Below, piece after piece: positions 36,787-47,200 of a DNA stretch of 64,000 nt. The stretch comes from Austropuccinia psidii (Eukaryota; Basidiomycota; Pucciniomycetes; Pucciniales; Sphaerophragmiaceae). Location: positions 57,269,569 to 57,333,568 of the forward strand of contig JALGQZ010000007.1 in NCBI GenBank assembly GCA_023105745.1. The letters run 5' to 3'. Position 1 is the stretch's first letter, and each line of letters begins with the position of its first letter. Under the pieces are notes generated by a model. The model saw nothing but the letters and a program-made list of their open reading frames with translations. It had not been told where the DNA came from and ran no database searches. A program made the position numbers and the translations under genes.

Positions 36787-38087
36787 TGTAAGGTTTGACT
36801 ATGAAACAATAAGTAAAAATTACTCTGAATGTACTTATAAATGAAATAAATAAGATAAAAATAATTATAATAATGAAGATTTATTATAATTATGGTGTAA
36901 AAAGAATTATATTATTAAATAAATATAATAATATAATAAATAAATATATTTAAAAGCACTTTATTAGTGTTACCCACAAATAATAAAGGCATAAAAAATT
37001 GTTTTTTATTAATAAAAAACAATTAATAACAATAATATTACTAATATTAGAGTTATATATTAATATAAATACTATTTGTATTAATGAAAGAATTATTAAG
37101 AATAATAAGAGAAAATAACCTACTTTGAACACTTAATATAATAATTTTGAAAGATTTTACACCAAATAATGTGAATAAAACTTATTTAAATTGTATCTAC
37201 AAATAAAAATAAAAGAAATTTCAAATATTCTTGATTTTATGTGGAAATAAGATCTTTAAGAGAATTATAACATAACAATAGGAAAATTGGAGTGATCACA
37301 ACAAGATTTATGATTATAATAAAGATTACCTTTGGTCTTTGATAATATAAAAGATTTATATATAAAGAATAAATATTTTGCCTTTTGATTTAATTGTTTT
37401 ATTGTTTTGATGCATCTGAGAGGGAAATAGAGTAAAAAGAGCTCTATTTATAGCAAATTCCTCCCTTCTAGAGTGCAGTAGGCTTCTAGTAGACGTGTAC
37501 TGATGGTATCCACTGGAAATGATCAGTATTTTAAGGTTTAGTGATGATTAAATCATGATCAAACCATCTTATCTCATTATTACGCCATTATTTAGAGTTA
37601 TCACTATAACTCTAAATTTAATGACATCATAGGCTTGGAAGAAGCCTAAACTTTGTGGATTTTATTAGTATTAATAATGATTTGATAGTATTAACCAGTA
37701 ATAGCACTTATATAGCTGTTAAACTTTAAAATAAGATTACAGTGAGTGATCATAAATGATCAATTTTAAGCTTAAACTTTGATCATTAGCAACTTTGAGG
37801 CTATACACACTACAGCTATTCAGAGAGTGAATTATGATAGCCTTGAATGTCATTATTAAACTTCCAAGAGAATTTTATTACATCATCAAAACTCAATTTT
37901 TCATGATTTGTCTTGTATCTCATCTTTTCTGTCAAAATTTAATATTTTAAACTTCAAATCTTGATTTCAGGGGGTTTTAACTTAAATATTATGATAAAAA
38001 ATACATAATTATTGAAGTATTAACTAGTAGAGCCTGAATATTTACTTTGTTTTAAGCTTTGACCACTTCCACAATAAAGTGGTCAAC
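36787..38087 (-). repeat. GyIV 3' LTR, part 1
   Basis: Aligns with 62630-63940 across its length (shared AAGCACTTTATTA, GATTTTACACCAAATAATGT, TCTAGAGT.CAGTAGGCTTCTAG). The last five bases, TCAAC, are the target duplication of GyII. Minus-strand short frames inside are not genes. Confidence 0.88.
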
Positions 38088-38850
38088 TGTCACAGGGGCT
38101 CTTCGAAGTGAAGAGGGCCTGGCACTCAGTAAACTGGGACTCACTTATGGAGGGCTCAAAGATATGGTAAGAAGGAGTACACTGAAGAGTGTTAAAGATA
38201 AATTGCTGAAAGAATAAATATAAGAAAAAAGCAGCAACAAGAGTAAGAGTAAGAAATAGAAGAGCCAACCACAAACAAGTCCAAGTCCACTGTTTCAACC
38301 TGTCAGAATGGAAAGAGGAGGGTTAATAAGGATATGGCCACCCAACTCATACTGTACAGGCGAAGAGAGAAAAGGCAAAGACTAACTTAAAGTTAAATAA
38401 TTATAATACCCAATTATAAGGATAAGAATAATTATAAAATAATAAATAAACTAAATTAATTAACTGGGGAAAAGTCCCCAGGGGGGAGAAAGAGGGGCTG
38501 GTATATGTGAGAATCACCAGCCCTGATCCAGAGGAAGAATTTTCATGAGAATAATTGATGGTTGAATTGAGTCTGGCCAATACAGGTCCTGTACAGCTGT
38601 ACAGAACCTGTACAAGAGGTGTGGTGTATTTGAGTGATCATACAGTTCCATATTGGTGTATTGAAACTGTATTGGGTGAATCCAACCTGTACAGGTATTG
38701 ACAGGCTGTATTGTTGTACCAAGCTGTATGCATGTTTCAGAATGAAGATTGCTGAAACTGGATGCTGATGCAGATACTGGATTTGCTGATTTGGGGTGTT
38801 TGAGTGGGTGTATGAATGAATACCCTTACCCCTGATGGATGGTTGTTACA
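38088..38850 (-). repeat. GyII 3' LTR
   Basis: TGTCACAGGGGCTCTTCG... to ...GGATGGTTGTTACA. Contains the self-priming block TAAATTAATTAACT (38452-38465), the adjacent CTGGGGAAAAGTCCCCAG hairpin, the GGTATATGTGA box (38500-38510), and a CTGTACAGCTGTACAG direct/inverted repeat that accounts for the 19-bp length difference from the other LTR. Confidence 0.95.
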
Positions 38851-38861
38851 GTATCCCCCTC
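38851..38861 (-). other. GyII polypurine tract
   Basis: On the coding strand, AAGAGGGGGATAC stands directly before the TGTAAC start of the 3' LTR. Confidence 0.85.
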
Positions 38862-39282
38862 TTGAAACTGGTGGGCTCCTGAACACCATAATACCCTGCC
38901 ACTGTTGAGTGGCATCTCATTATCCCCACATTTTTTTCAAAAATTTCTTTTTAATTTTCTTTTCCTCTTGGCCATTATCCTGAAAATCCTTCATTACTTC
39001 TTCTCTGTCAAATTTAATTGATTCCCCCCTTTTTTCCAAGTTTGAGTAAGTATTCCACTTCAAAGTATGCATTTCTTTTCTTCTGATTCAATCAACCATG
39101 CACTGCCTGTGTTATTCCATCACCAAGGTCCATGTGATGTCAAATCACAAGATTTTGGTTCATTTTAAATCACATGTCTGTGTTTATCTATTCCCCATGT
39201 GATTTTTAATCAGCCTATATAGATGTGATGGAATAATTTTTATTACATAAACAGTGGAATGGTTCATTTTACATGAACCTCA

Positions 39283-40778
39283 GGTTGTTGATGTAAAATC
39301 AACCATAGGTTGATGTAAAATCAACCATAGGTTGATGTAAAATCAACCATAGGTTGATGTAAAATCAACCATAGGTTGATGTAAAATCAACCATAGGTTG
39401 ATGTAAAATCAACCATAGGTTGATGTAAAATCAACCATAGGTTGATGTAAAATCAACCATAGGTTGATGTAAAATCAACCATAGGTTGATGTAAAATCAA
39501 CCATAGGTTGATGTAAAATCAACCATAGGTTGATGTAAAATCAACCATAGGTTGATGTAAAATCAACCATAGGTTGATGTAAAATCAACCATAGGTTGAT
39601 GTAAAATCAACCATAGGTTGATGTAAAATCAACCATAGGTTGATGTAAAATCAACCATAGGTTGATGTAAAATCAACCACAGGTTGATGTAAAATCAACC
39701 ATAGGTTGATGTAAAATCAACCACAGGTTGATGTAAAATCAACCATAGGTTGATGTAAAATCAACCACAGGTTGATGTAAAATCAACCATAGGTTGATGT
39801 AAAATCAACCATAGGTTGATGTAAAATCAACCATAGGTTGATGTAAAATCAACCATAGGTTGATGTAAAATCAACCATAGGTTGATGTAAAATAAACCAT
39901 AGGTTGATGTAAAATCAACCATAGGTTGATGTAAAATCAACCATAGGTTGATGTAAAATCAACCATAGGTTGATGTAAAATCAACCATAGGTTGATGTAA
40001 AATCAACCATAGGTTGATGTAAAATCAACCATAGGTTGATGCAAAATCAACCATAGGTTGATGTAAAATCAACCATAGGTTGATGTAAAATCAACCATAG
40101 GTTGATGTAAAATCAACCATAGGTTGATGTAAAATCAACCATAGGTTGATGTAAAATCAACCATAGGTTGATGTAAAATCAACCATAGGTTGATGTAAAA
40201 TCAACCATAGGTTGATGCAAAATCAACCATAGGTTGATGTAAAATCAACCATAGGTTGATGTAAAATCAACCATAGGTTGATGTAAAATCAACCATAGGT
40301 TGATGTAAAATCAACCATAGGTTGATGTAAAATCAACCATAGGTTGATGTAAAATCAACCATAGGTTGATGTAAAATCAACCATAGGTTGATGTAAAATC
40401 AACCATAGGTTGATGTAAAATCAACCATAGGTTGATGTAAAATCAACCATAGGTTGATGTAAAATCAACCATGGGTTGATGTAAAATCAACCATAGGTTG
40501 ATGTAAAATCAACCATAGGTTGATGTAAAATCAACCATAGGTTGATGTAAAATCAACCATAGGTTGATGTAAAATCAACCATAGGTTGATGTAAAATCAA
40601 CCATAGGTTGATGTAAAATCAACCATAGGTTGATGTAAAATCAACCATAGGTTGATGTAAAATCAACCATAGGTTGATGTAAAATCAACCATAGGTTGAT
40701 GTAAAATCAACCATAGGTTGATGTAAAATCAACCATAGGTTGATGTAAAATCAACCATAGGTTGATGTAAAATCAACC
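39283..40778 (+). repeat. 22-bp palindromic tandem array (about 68 copies)
   Basis: Unit GGTTGATGTAAAATCAACCATA. Each unit is itself an inverted repeat, GGTTGAT(gtaaa)ATCAACC. Copies are almost identical; scattered variants (CCACAGG, GATGCAAAA, AATAAACC, CATGGG) occur at low frequency, showing recent homogenisation. Confidence 0.97.
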
Positions 40779-40879
40779 AAGGTTTGATGTATTACCAATC
40801 AAAGTTTGAATTGGTATATCAATTCCTCATCATGAGGGATTAATTTCTGATTTTGGGCTATCAATTCCCCACAATGGGT

Positions 40880-41175
40880 TATCCACTGAGAATCATGTGG
40901 AATGAATTCCTAATCATGTGGAATCAATCCCTTATCATGTGGAATCAATTCCTCATCATGTGGAATCAATTCCTCATCATGTGGAATGAATTCCTCATCA
41001 TGTGAAATCAATTCCCCATCATGTGGAATTTATTCCACATCATTTGGAATCAACTCCTCATCATGTGGAATCAATTCCTCATCATGTGGAATCAATTCCT
41101 CATCATGTGGAATCAATTCCTCATCATGTGGAATCAACTCCTCATGATGTGAAATCAATAACCCATCATTTGGAA
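40880..41175 (+). repeat. 21-bp tandem array (about 13 copies)
   Basis: Unit close to GGAATCAATTCCTCATCATGT, containing the palindrome GGAATcaATTCC. The 7-residue periodic frame it creates (HHVESIP) is a composition effect. Confidence 0.9.
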
Positions 41176-41189
41176 TCAATTTCATCAAC

Positions 41190-41475
41190 CTATGTTTATT
41201 TTACATCAACCTATTGTTTATTTTACATCAACCTATGGTTGATTTTACATCAACCTATGGTTGATTTTACATCAACCTATGGTTGATTTTACATCAACCT
41301 ATGGTTGACATTACATCAACCTATGGTTGATTTTACACCAACCTATGGTTGATTTTACATCAACCTATGGTTGATTTTACACCAACCTATGGTTGATTTT
41401 ACATCAACCTATGGTTTATTTTACATCAACCTATGGTTTGTTTTACATCAACCTATGGTTGATTTACATCAACAA
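41190..41475 (-). repeat. Inverted 22-bp palindromic array (about 13 copies)
   Basis: Unit ACATCAACCTATGGTTGATTTT, the reverse complement of the 39283-40778 unit, with more variation between copies. Together the two arrays could fold into one long hairpin. Confidence 0.93.
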
Positions 41476-41659
41476 CCTAAGGTTCATGTAAAATGAACCA
41501 TTCCACTGTTTATGTAATAAAAATTATTCCATCACATCTATATAGGCTGATTAAAAATCACATGGGGAATAGATAAACACAGACATGTGATTTAAAATGA
41601 ACCAAAATCTTGTGATGTGACATCACATGGACCTTGTTGATGGAATAACGCAGGCAGTG

Positions 41660-42252
41660 TGCCCTTGAGATGTGGCCTTGGGATATATCCCAGAATAAGG
41701 AACACTGAGCTCTTGTGCTCAAAAAATGATGCCCAATGAGTATATGAAGTGTACTCATTTGGCAAGGCTTAATCCATTGAAAAAATTCCTCCAAGGGGTC
41801 TTGTCCCCATTACCCATGGAAATGGCCTCAACAGCCCTCAAAAATGTTTTGGGCTGTGGCCTTTACCCTGATGATTCTTGATTTTTTATGGCCTTTTGGC
41901 CTTTTTGGGTGTTTTGGTGAATTTGGCCATAATTGGCCTTTTGGATGTTTTGGGGTCCTACGGTCCGCGGTCCGTGGGGGTTAATGGAGGCCCCCAGGCC
42001 CAAATTTGCTGGGGACCCAGGGTGACCAAGGGGCCCAGAAATGGCCCCAGCATAAAAGTTCATTATACATGGCCTGGATCCATTAATGGGGTCCAGGACC
42101 ATCAACATCCTGGCCTCCCCAAAGTTGCAGGGGAGGCCCTGGGTGATGGGTTCAGCCCCAAAGGGGTATGAACATTCACCATAGAGGCTTTGAGGGGGGG
42201 CATAATTGAGTTATGGCCCCATTTCCTTGAGGTCAAATTCTTTTATCTTGAT
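41660..42252 (+). promoter_or_regulatory. Upstream region of the antisense Zn2Cys6 gene
   Basis: A GC-richer stretch (about 41930-42180) with many GGCC/GGGGCC words precedes the start codon; CATAAAAGTTCATTATACATG at about 42050-42070 is a possible TATA region. No ORF I would call. Confidence 0.4.
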
Positions 42253-43547
42253 ATGGAGTGGATTGATTCTGACGTCTTGAATCTTCTGCTTGCATATTCC
42301 TCAGTTATGAGTTCCAAACTGACTGAACTCACTGAATCTTCTCCTTCTGCACCGCCACCGTCTGTTCTTCATGGTTCTGGCATCTTCAGTCGATTGTACT
42401 CCCTTTCCATGGCGTCTTCTGGCCATTTTGATCCTTCCCAAACATATGATGGGTTCAGAGCAGTTGAAGTTCTTGATCCTGCCTGTACTGAGTGTTTGGC
42501 CAAGGGAAAAGATTGCTTCCAACATTACAATCCTCGATCGTCAAAATGCCATTTTTGTTTTGTTGGGAAGAAGCCATGCCGCCGTACCGGATCAACTTTG
42601 TCCCAGATCAGGAGGCACTTATGGAGCAGGAAAGATGGGCCTTATGGGCAGGAATTCCCCATTCTTGAGGAGCCTACCCCTGATGCAACTTCTGGGTTTT
42701 CTCAATGTGAGTGATTTGCATATCTTGGTTGTATTGGTGCTGATATCTTGATGTAGTGACTGGTTCCAGGCAGAGGGATGTGGCCAGATGGACCAATGTT
42801 GGAGGATCCATTCCAGTCGGTGGTAGGCCCATCCACTACAGCTCAGAAATTCCAATTTCAAGGACCAATGCTGATGGAGTGGTGAAAGTAGTGAAGAAGC
42901 TAAGAAGAATTGTTGATTCCCTGTCAGATCCAGATGCTGAAGGAAGTGATGAGTTGGATGGTGAAGAAGCTCAGGTTATTCCCCATTCAAGTGGCCATCC
43001 ATCCAGCAATTCCTCTTCTCAACCTCTTGCCAACACCAGATTCCAAAGCCAAGTCATTCCCAGTACTCCAAGAACCTTCCAACCAATGCTTGCTTCCATT
43101 CCTACAACCCTTCCTCCTCCTTCACCAACTACTTCCCATACCACCAGGCCTGCCTTGAATCCAGCAGTAAGACCATCACCAGTTCAACAGCCCAGGAACT
43201 CACCCATAAACACCTCCCGTCAACTCCAACCTGTGGCCAGCTCCAGCAGAAGAAGAGATGGTTTGTCCCCTTTGCTGTTTCCTGCCGCTCAAGTATTCCA
43301 AAGAAGAGAACATTGGCCTATCCGGGTTACCAGAGAAGATCCCAACGCGGCTAGTGAAAATCAAGATGATGTGGCCAGATTGTTCAGGAGGGTTGATAGA
43401 AATAGCAGAGAGGTGATTATGTATGCCAATGACAAGACTATTCCAGGTACTGCTTCTGAAGAGATGGCTGCAAAATTTGCCTGGTATGAAGATGAGTTGA
43501 TAAATGATTTCCAGAGAACTTTTGATGATTTGGGTAGAGATAACTAG
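42253..43547 (+). CDS. Zn2Cys6-type cysteine cluster protein, antisense to GyII gag-pol
   Basis: Two exons, 42253-42706 and 42757-43547, with a 50-bp intron (GTGAGT...GATGTAG); together 1245 bp, 414 residues, in phase. Residues 78-109 give C-X2-C-X6-C-X10-C-X2-C-X6-C, exactly the spacing of fungal Zn2Cys6 (GAL4-type) DNA-binding clusters, followed by a basic RRTGSTLSQIRRHLWSRK. The middle is Ser/Pro-rich and disordered-looking. The C-terminus (RRDGLSPLLFPAAQVFQRR...VARLFRRVDRNSREVI...EEMAAKFAWYEDELI) is likely helical. I remember the same protein as a multicopy hypothetical in rust fungi, but no function. It lies between pol and the 3' LTR on the opposite strand. An in-frame ATG at 42190 would add 21 residues. 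DNA binding is inferred. Confidence 0.75.
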
Positions 43548-44296
43548 TTTTCCTTTTCCTTGTTTGTGTTTGGTTTGACTTCTATCCCCACTCTTATAAA
43601 TACTAAAAAATAAAAAAAAGATAATGGAACCTCCCAATACATGATTTGGGGAGGGGATGCTGCTGCTTTAAAGAAATAAAAGAAAGAAAATTATACAAGT
43701 AAAGAAAGAAAGAAAAAATAAAAGAATAAGAGAAAATGAGAGTAAAGAAAAGAATCAAAGAAAAAATCCTGATGGCTGGTCCTCCTTGTGGTGAGTTTGC
43801 TTGATTCTGGCTAAGAAGTGTCTGAAAAATGATAACCAAGCATTTTATGCTCACAGAGTGGCCAAGGTAATGTTTTACAAGAAGTAGAACCCTCAGGGAT
43901 GCATACCAGGAGATGGAACTTACTTTCATAACTTCCACTCCCCACCAAGCACCATAAAACTGAAAAGAATTGCCATAAATGACTTCTGAATGAATTGCCA
44001 TAAATGACTTGAAGTAATGAGTGTCTTGAATTATGATGATTGGAATAAATCGAAATGATAAATGAAAAGAAAGAAGAGAAAACAAAGAAAGGAATCTTTG
44101 GTCATATCTTGATAAGGTCTAAATCGGGGAGTATTGGTGTTGTATGCTTCCTGAACCTGTCCAAAGAATTGACAAGTGCTCACAAAGTGGCCAAGGTGAT
44201 GCTTACAACAACATATGGGTAGAATACCCCCTTAAAGGTGCATGCCAGGAGAGGAACTTACTTTCATAACTTCTTCTCCCCACCAAGCACCATAAA
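43548..44296 (-). repeat. GyII 3' noncoding region with paired conserved modules
   Basis: Two modules at 43848-43956 and 44176-44294 correspond one-to-one with those of GyI (1709-1818 and 1975-2090), including the distal/proximal differences (TTTTACAAGAAG versus GCTTACAACAA). The proximal module ends three bases from the pol stop codon. A-rich sequence at 43610-43760 holds no gene. Confidence 0.8.
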
Positions 44297-47200
44297 TCAA
44301 ACTCTTGAGGTATTTGGACCAGGCTTGTCTGGATACAATGAGTGGAAGTCTTTGACAAGATCTGGTGAGTTGGTAAGGTTTGAAGCTGGTTCCCAAGTGG
44401 TTCTTTCTGGGTCTTCACTGAATCCTTTCCACTCTACAAGATACCATAATTTACCTCTTTTGAGTTTTGAGTCCAGAACCTGAGCCACTTCCCATTCTTC
44501 TTGCTGCTCCACTAAAACTGGTGGTGGTGGCAATTGATGACAATTTGGGATAGCTGAATGCTTGACTGGTTCTAATAAGGACACATGGAATACAGGGTGA
44601 ACTGTCTTCCATTGCTGAGGCAACTTGAGGTGATATGCATGACTACCAATCTTCTTCAGAACTTCAAAAGGTCCCAACCATCTTTCTGACAATTTCTTGG
44701 TGGGCCTTGTTGTCTTGATGTTCTTGGAAGCTAGCCATACTTTGTCCCCAGGTTGGAAATCAGGTGGAATTGCTCTATTTCTATCTGCATACTTCTTGAA
44801 TCTCCTTATTGCTGACTCTAATTCTTCTTTGACAACTTGCTGTACTGATTGGAGTTTTGTTGATAACTTTCCAGCAGGTGAGTCTTGAGAAATATGGATT
44901 GAGTCAAAGCTGGGATTTCTTCCATAAATGGTGAAAAAAGGTGATTGCTTCCTTGATGAATGTTCTGCATTATTATAGGCAAATTCAGCGAGAGGGAGCC
45001 AGGTGTACCAGTCATCTTGATGATAGCTGACATACATCCGAAGGTACTGTTCTAGTATCTGATTTACCCTCTCTGTCTGTCCATCTGTTTCAGGGTGAAA
45101 GGCAGTTGAAAGATCTCTTGATATCTTGAGCTGCTGACACAATTGAGTCCAGAATGATGAAACAAATAAGGATCCTCTATCACTTACAATACTGGCTGGA
45201 AGTCCATGCTTGGAAAATACATGACTAATGAAGATTTGAGCTAAATCCAGAGCAGTGATTGTGCCATAAGTTGGAATGAAGATTGCCATTTTTGAGAATC
45301 TGTCCACAACTACTAAAATTGAATCAAAGTTGTTTGACAGTGGCAATTGAGTGATGAAGTCCATTGATAATGAATTCCAAGGACCAGACGGAATTGAAAG
45401 AGGCTTGAGTAATCCAAACTTCTTGTGATGAATGTTCTTGTTTCTTGAACATTCCTGACATGAGGACACATAGTCCTTGATGAATTGATTCATTCCAGCC
45501 CAATGAAAATCCCTCTTGATGAGCTTGAGGGTCTTCTCCTGGCCAGGATGGCCAGCCAATGGTGAGTCATGATGCTTTTGAAGAATATTGAGTTGAAGTT
45601 CTTCATTGCTTGAGATTACCACTCTATCTTTGAATAATAATAACTTGGCTTGAGGTTCAAGAGAATAATCTGGAACTGATAGACCTCTTGCTAGTTGCTT
45701 GAGTATTTCTTTATAGTCTTTGTCTTGCCATACTTCTTTTTGAATCTTGTCCACTAAATCTGAGAAAATTTCCACTTTGATTGAGAAGAATCTTGATTCT
45801 TGAATTCCATCTTGCTTAAGTACTTGATGAAAATTCTGAGGATTCTTGCTGATGAAGTCCACCCCCCTCTCTGGGTACACGTCGTCCCGACGTGACAAGG
45901 CATCTGGTAAAGTGGCCAGCCTGCCTGGGCGGTAAGTGATAGTGAAATGAAATTCTGAGAGAAATTCAGCCCAACGGGCCTGACGACGAGTAAGAACTTT
46001 GGAAGACATGAAATACTGCAAGGAGGAGTGGTCTGTCAAGACCCCAAAAGGATTGGAAAGAGAAAGAAGAAATGCCCTCCAGCGCTTGAGAGCCCAAACT
46101 ATGCCAAGGAGTTCCTTGTCATGAATTTCATAGTTGAGTTCAGCTGGTAAGAGCTTGCGACTATCAAATGCAATGGGATGCTTTCCAGAGTCATTCACCT
46201 GACTTAGTACGGCGCCCAATGCATAATCAGAAGCATCAGTCTCTACAATAGTAGGTAGAGATGGATTGAAATGGGATAAGATAGGAGCGGAGGTGAAAGC
46301 TTCTTTGAGTGCTTCAAACTGACTAAGAGCTTCCTCATTGAAGATGAAAGGAGAATCTTTTTTGAGAAGGGAAGTGAGAGAAGTGATTTTTTTGGAATAA
46401 TTTTTAATGAAACGACGATAAAAATTGGCAAAGCCAAGAAAGGATTGAAGAGCCTTGATGTTTTTGGGCTGAGGCCAATTGAGGATTTGCTGAACTTTTG
46501 AAGAATCCATCTTGAGGCCATCACTTGAAACAACATAGCCCAAGTATTCCACACTTGAGGCATGGAATACACACTTGGAGGCTTTGGAAAACAGATTATT
46601 GTCCCTCAGTCTTTGGAGGACAGAGGCCACATGTTTGACATGTTCCTCCTCAGAACTGGAAAAGACCATAATATCATCTAGATAAACCACAACAAACACA
46701 TCCAAAAAATCTGCAAAGATATCATTTACCAGATTTTGGAAAGAAGCAGGAGCATTGGTCAAACCAAATGGCATGACCAAATACTCATAACTGCCATATT
46801 TGTTTCTAAAGGCAGTTAAGTGCTCATCCCCCTCTTTGATTCTCAGGAGGTTATATGCACCACGCAAATCTATCTTGGAGAAGATAGTGGAACCGTTGAA
46901 TACGGTAAGAAGCTGGTTCATAGGAGGAACAGGGTATCTGTTCTTCCTAGTGACAGCATTGAGTTTGCGGTAGTCAACACACAAACGAAGACCTCCATCC
47001 TTTTTCTTGACAAAAAGGACAGGTGCTCCTGTTGAAGAGGAGCTTGGTCTAATGAAAACTTTCTCTACATTCTCTGAAATGTAGGCCCGCAGTGTTTCTG
47101 ACTCTTGATTTGATAATGAGTAGATAACACCAATTGGAGGTAGAAGACCCTCCAATTCGATATGGTGATTACAGGCGCGGTGTGGAGGAAGTTTCTCTGC

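Larger units (their letters stand above)
39101..41659. mobile_element. Fold-back/MITE-like element made of palindromic minisatellites
   Basis: Long terminal inverted repeats of about 197 bp (39101-39298 against 41463-41659, a few mismatches) begin CACTGCCTG(T/C)GTTATTCC. Between them lie a 22-bp array, a 21-bp array, and a shorter inverted 22-bp array. No coding capacity. The CACTG ends recall CACTA/EnSpm-type elements, but flanking triplets ATG and TGC do not form a matching 3-bp duplication, so superfamily is open. Confidence 0.7.

Noticed and set aside
39283..40778. CRISPR-like regular repeat array
   Set aside because: Units are contiguous 22-mers without unique spacers, the genome is eukaryotic, and there are no cas genes. 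It is a minisatellite.
41002..41286. HHVESIP heptapeptide-repeat protein
   Set aside because: Generated by the 21-bp DNA array; no conserved start, and the frame ends in the inverted 22-bp array.
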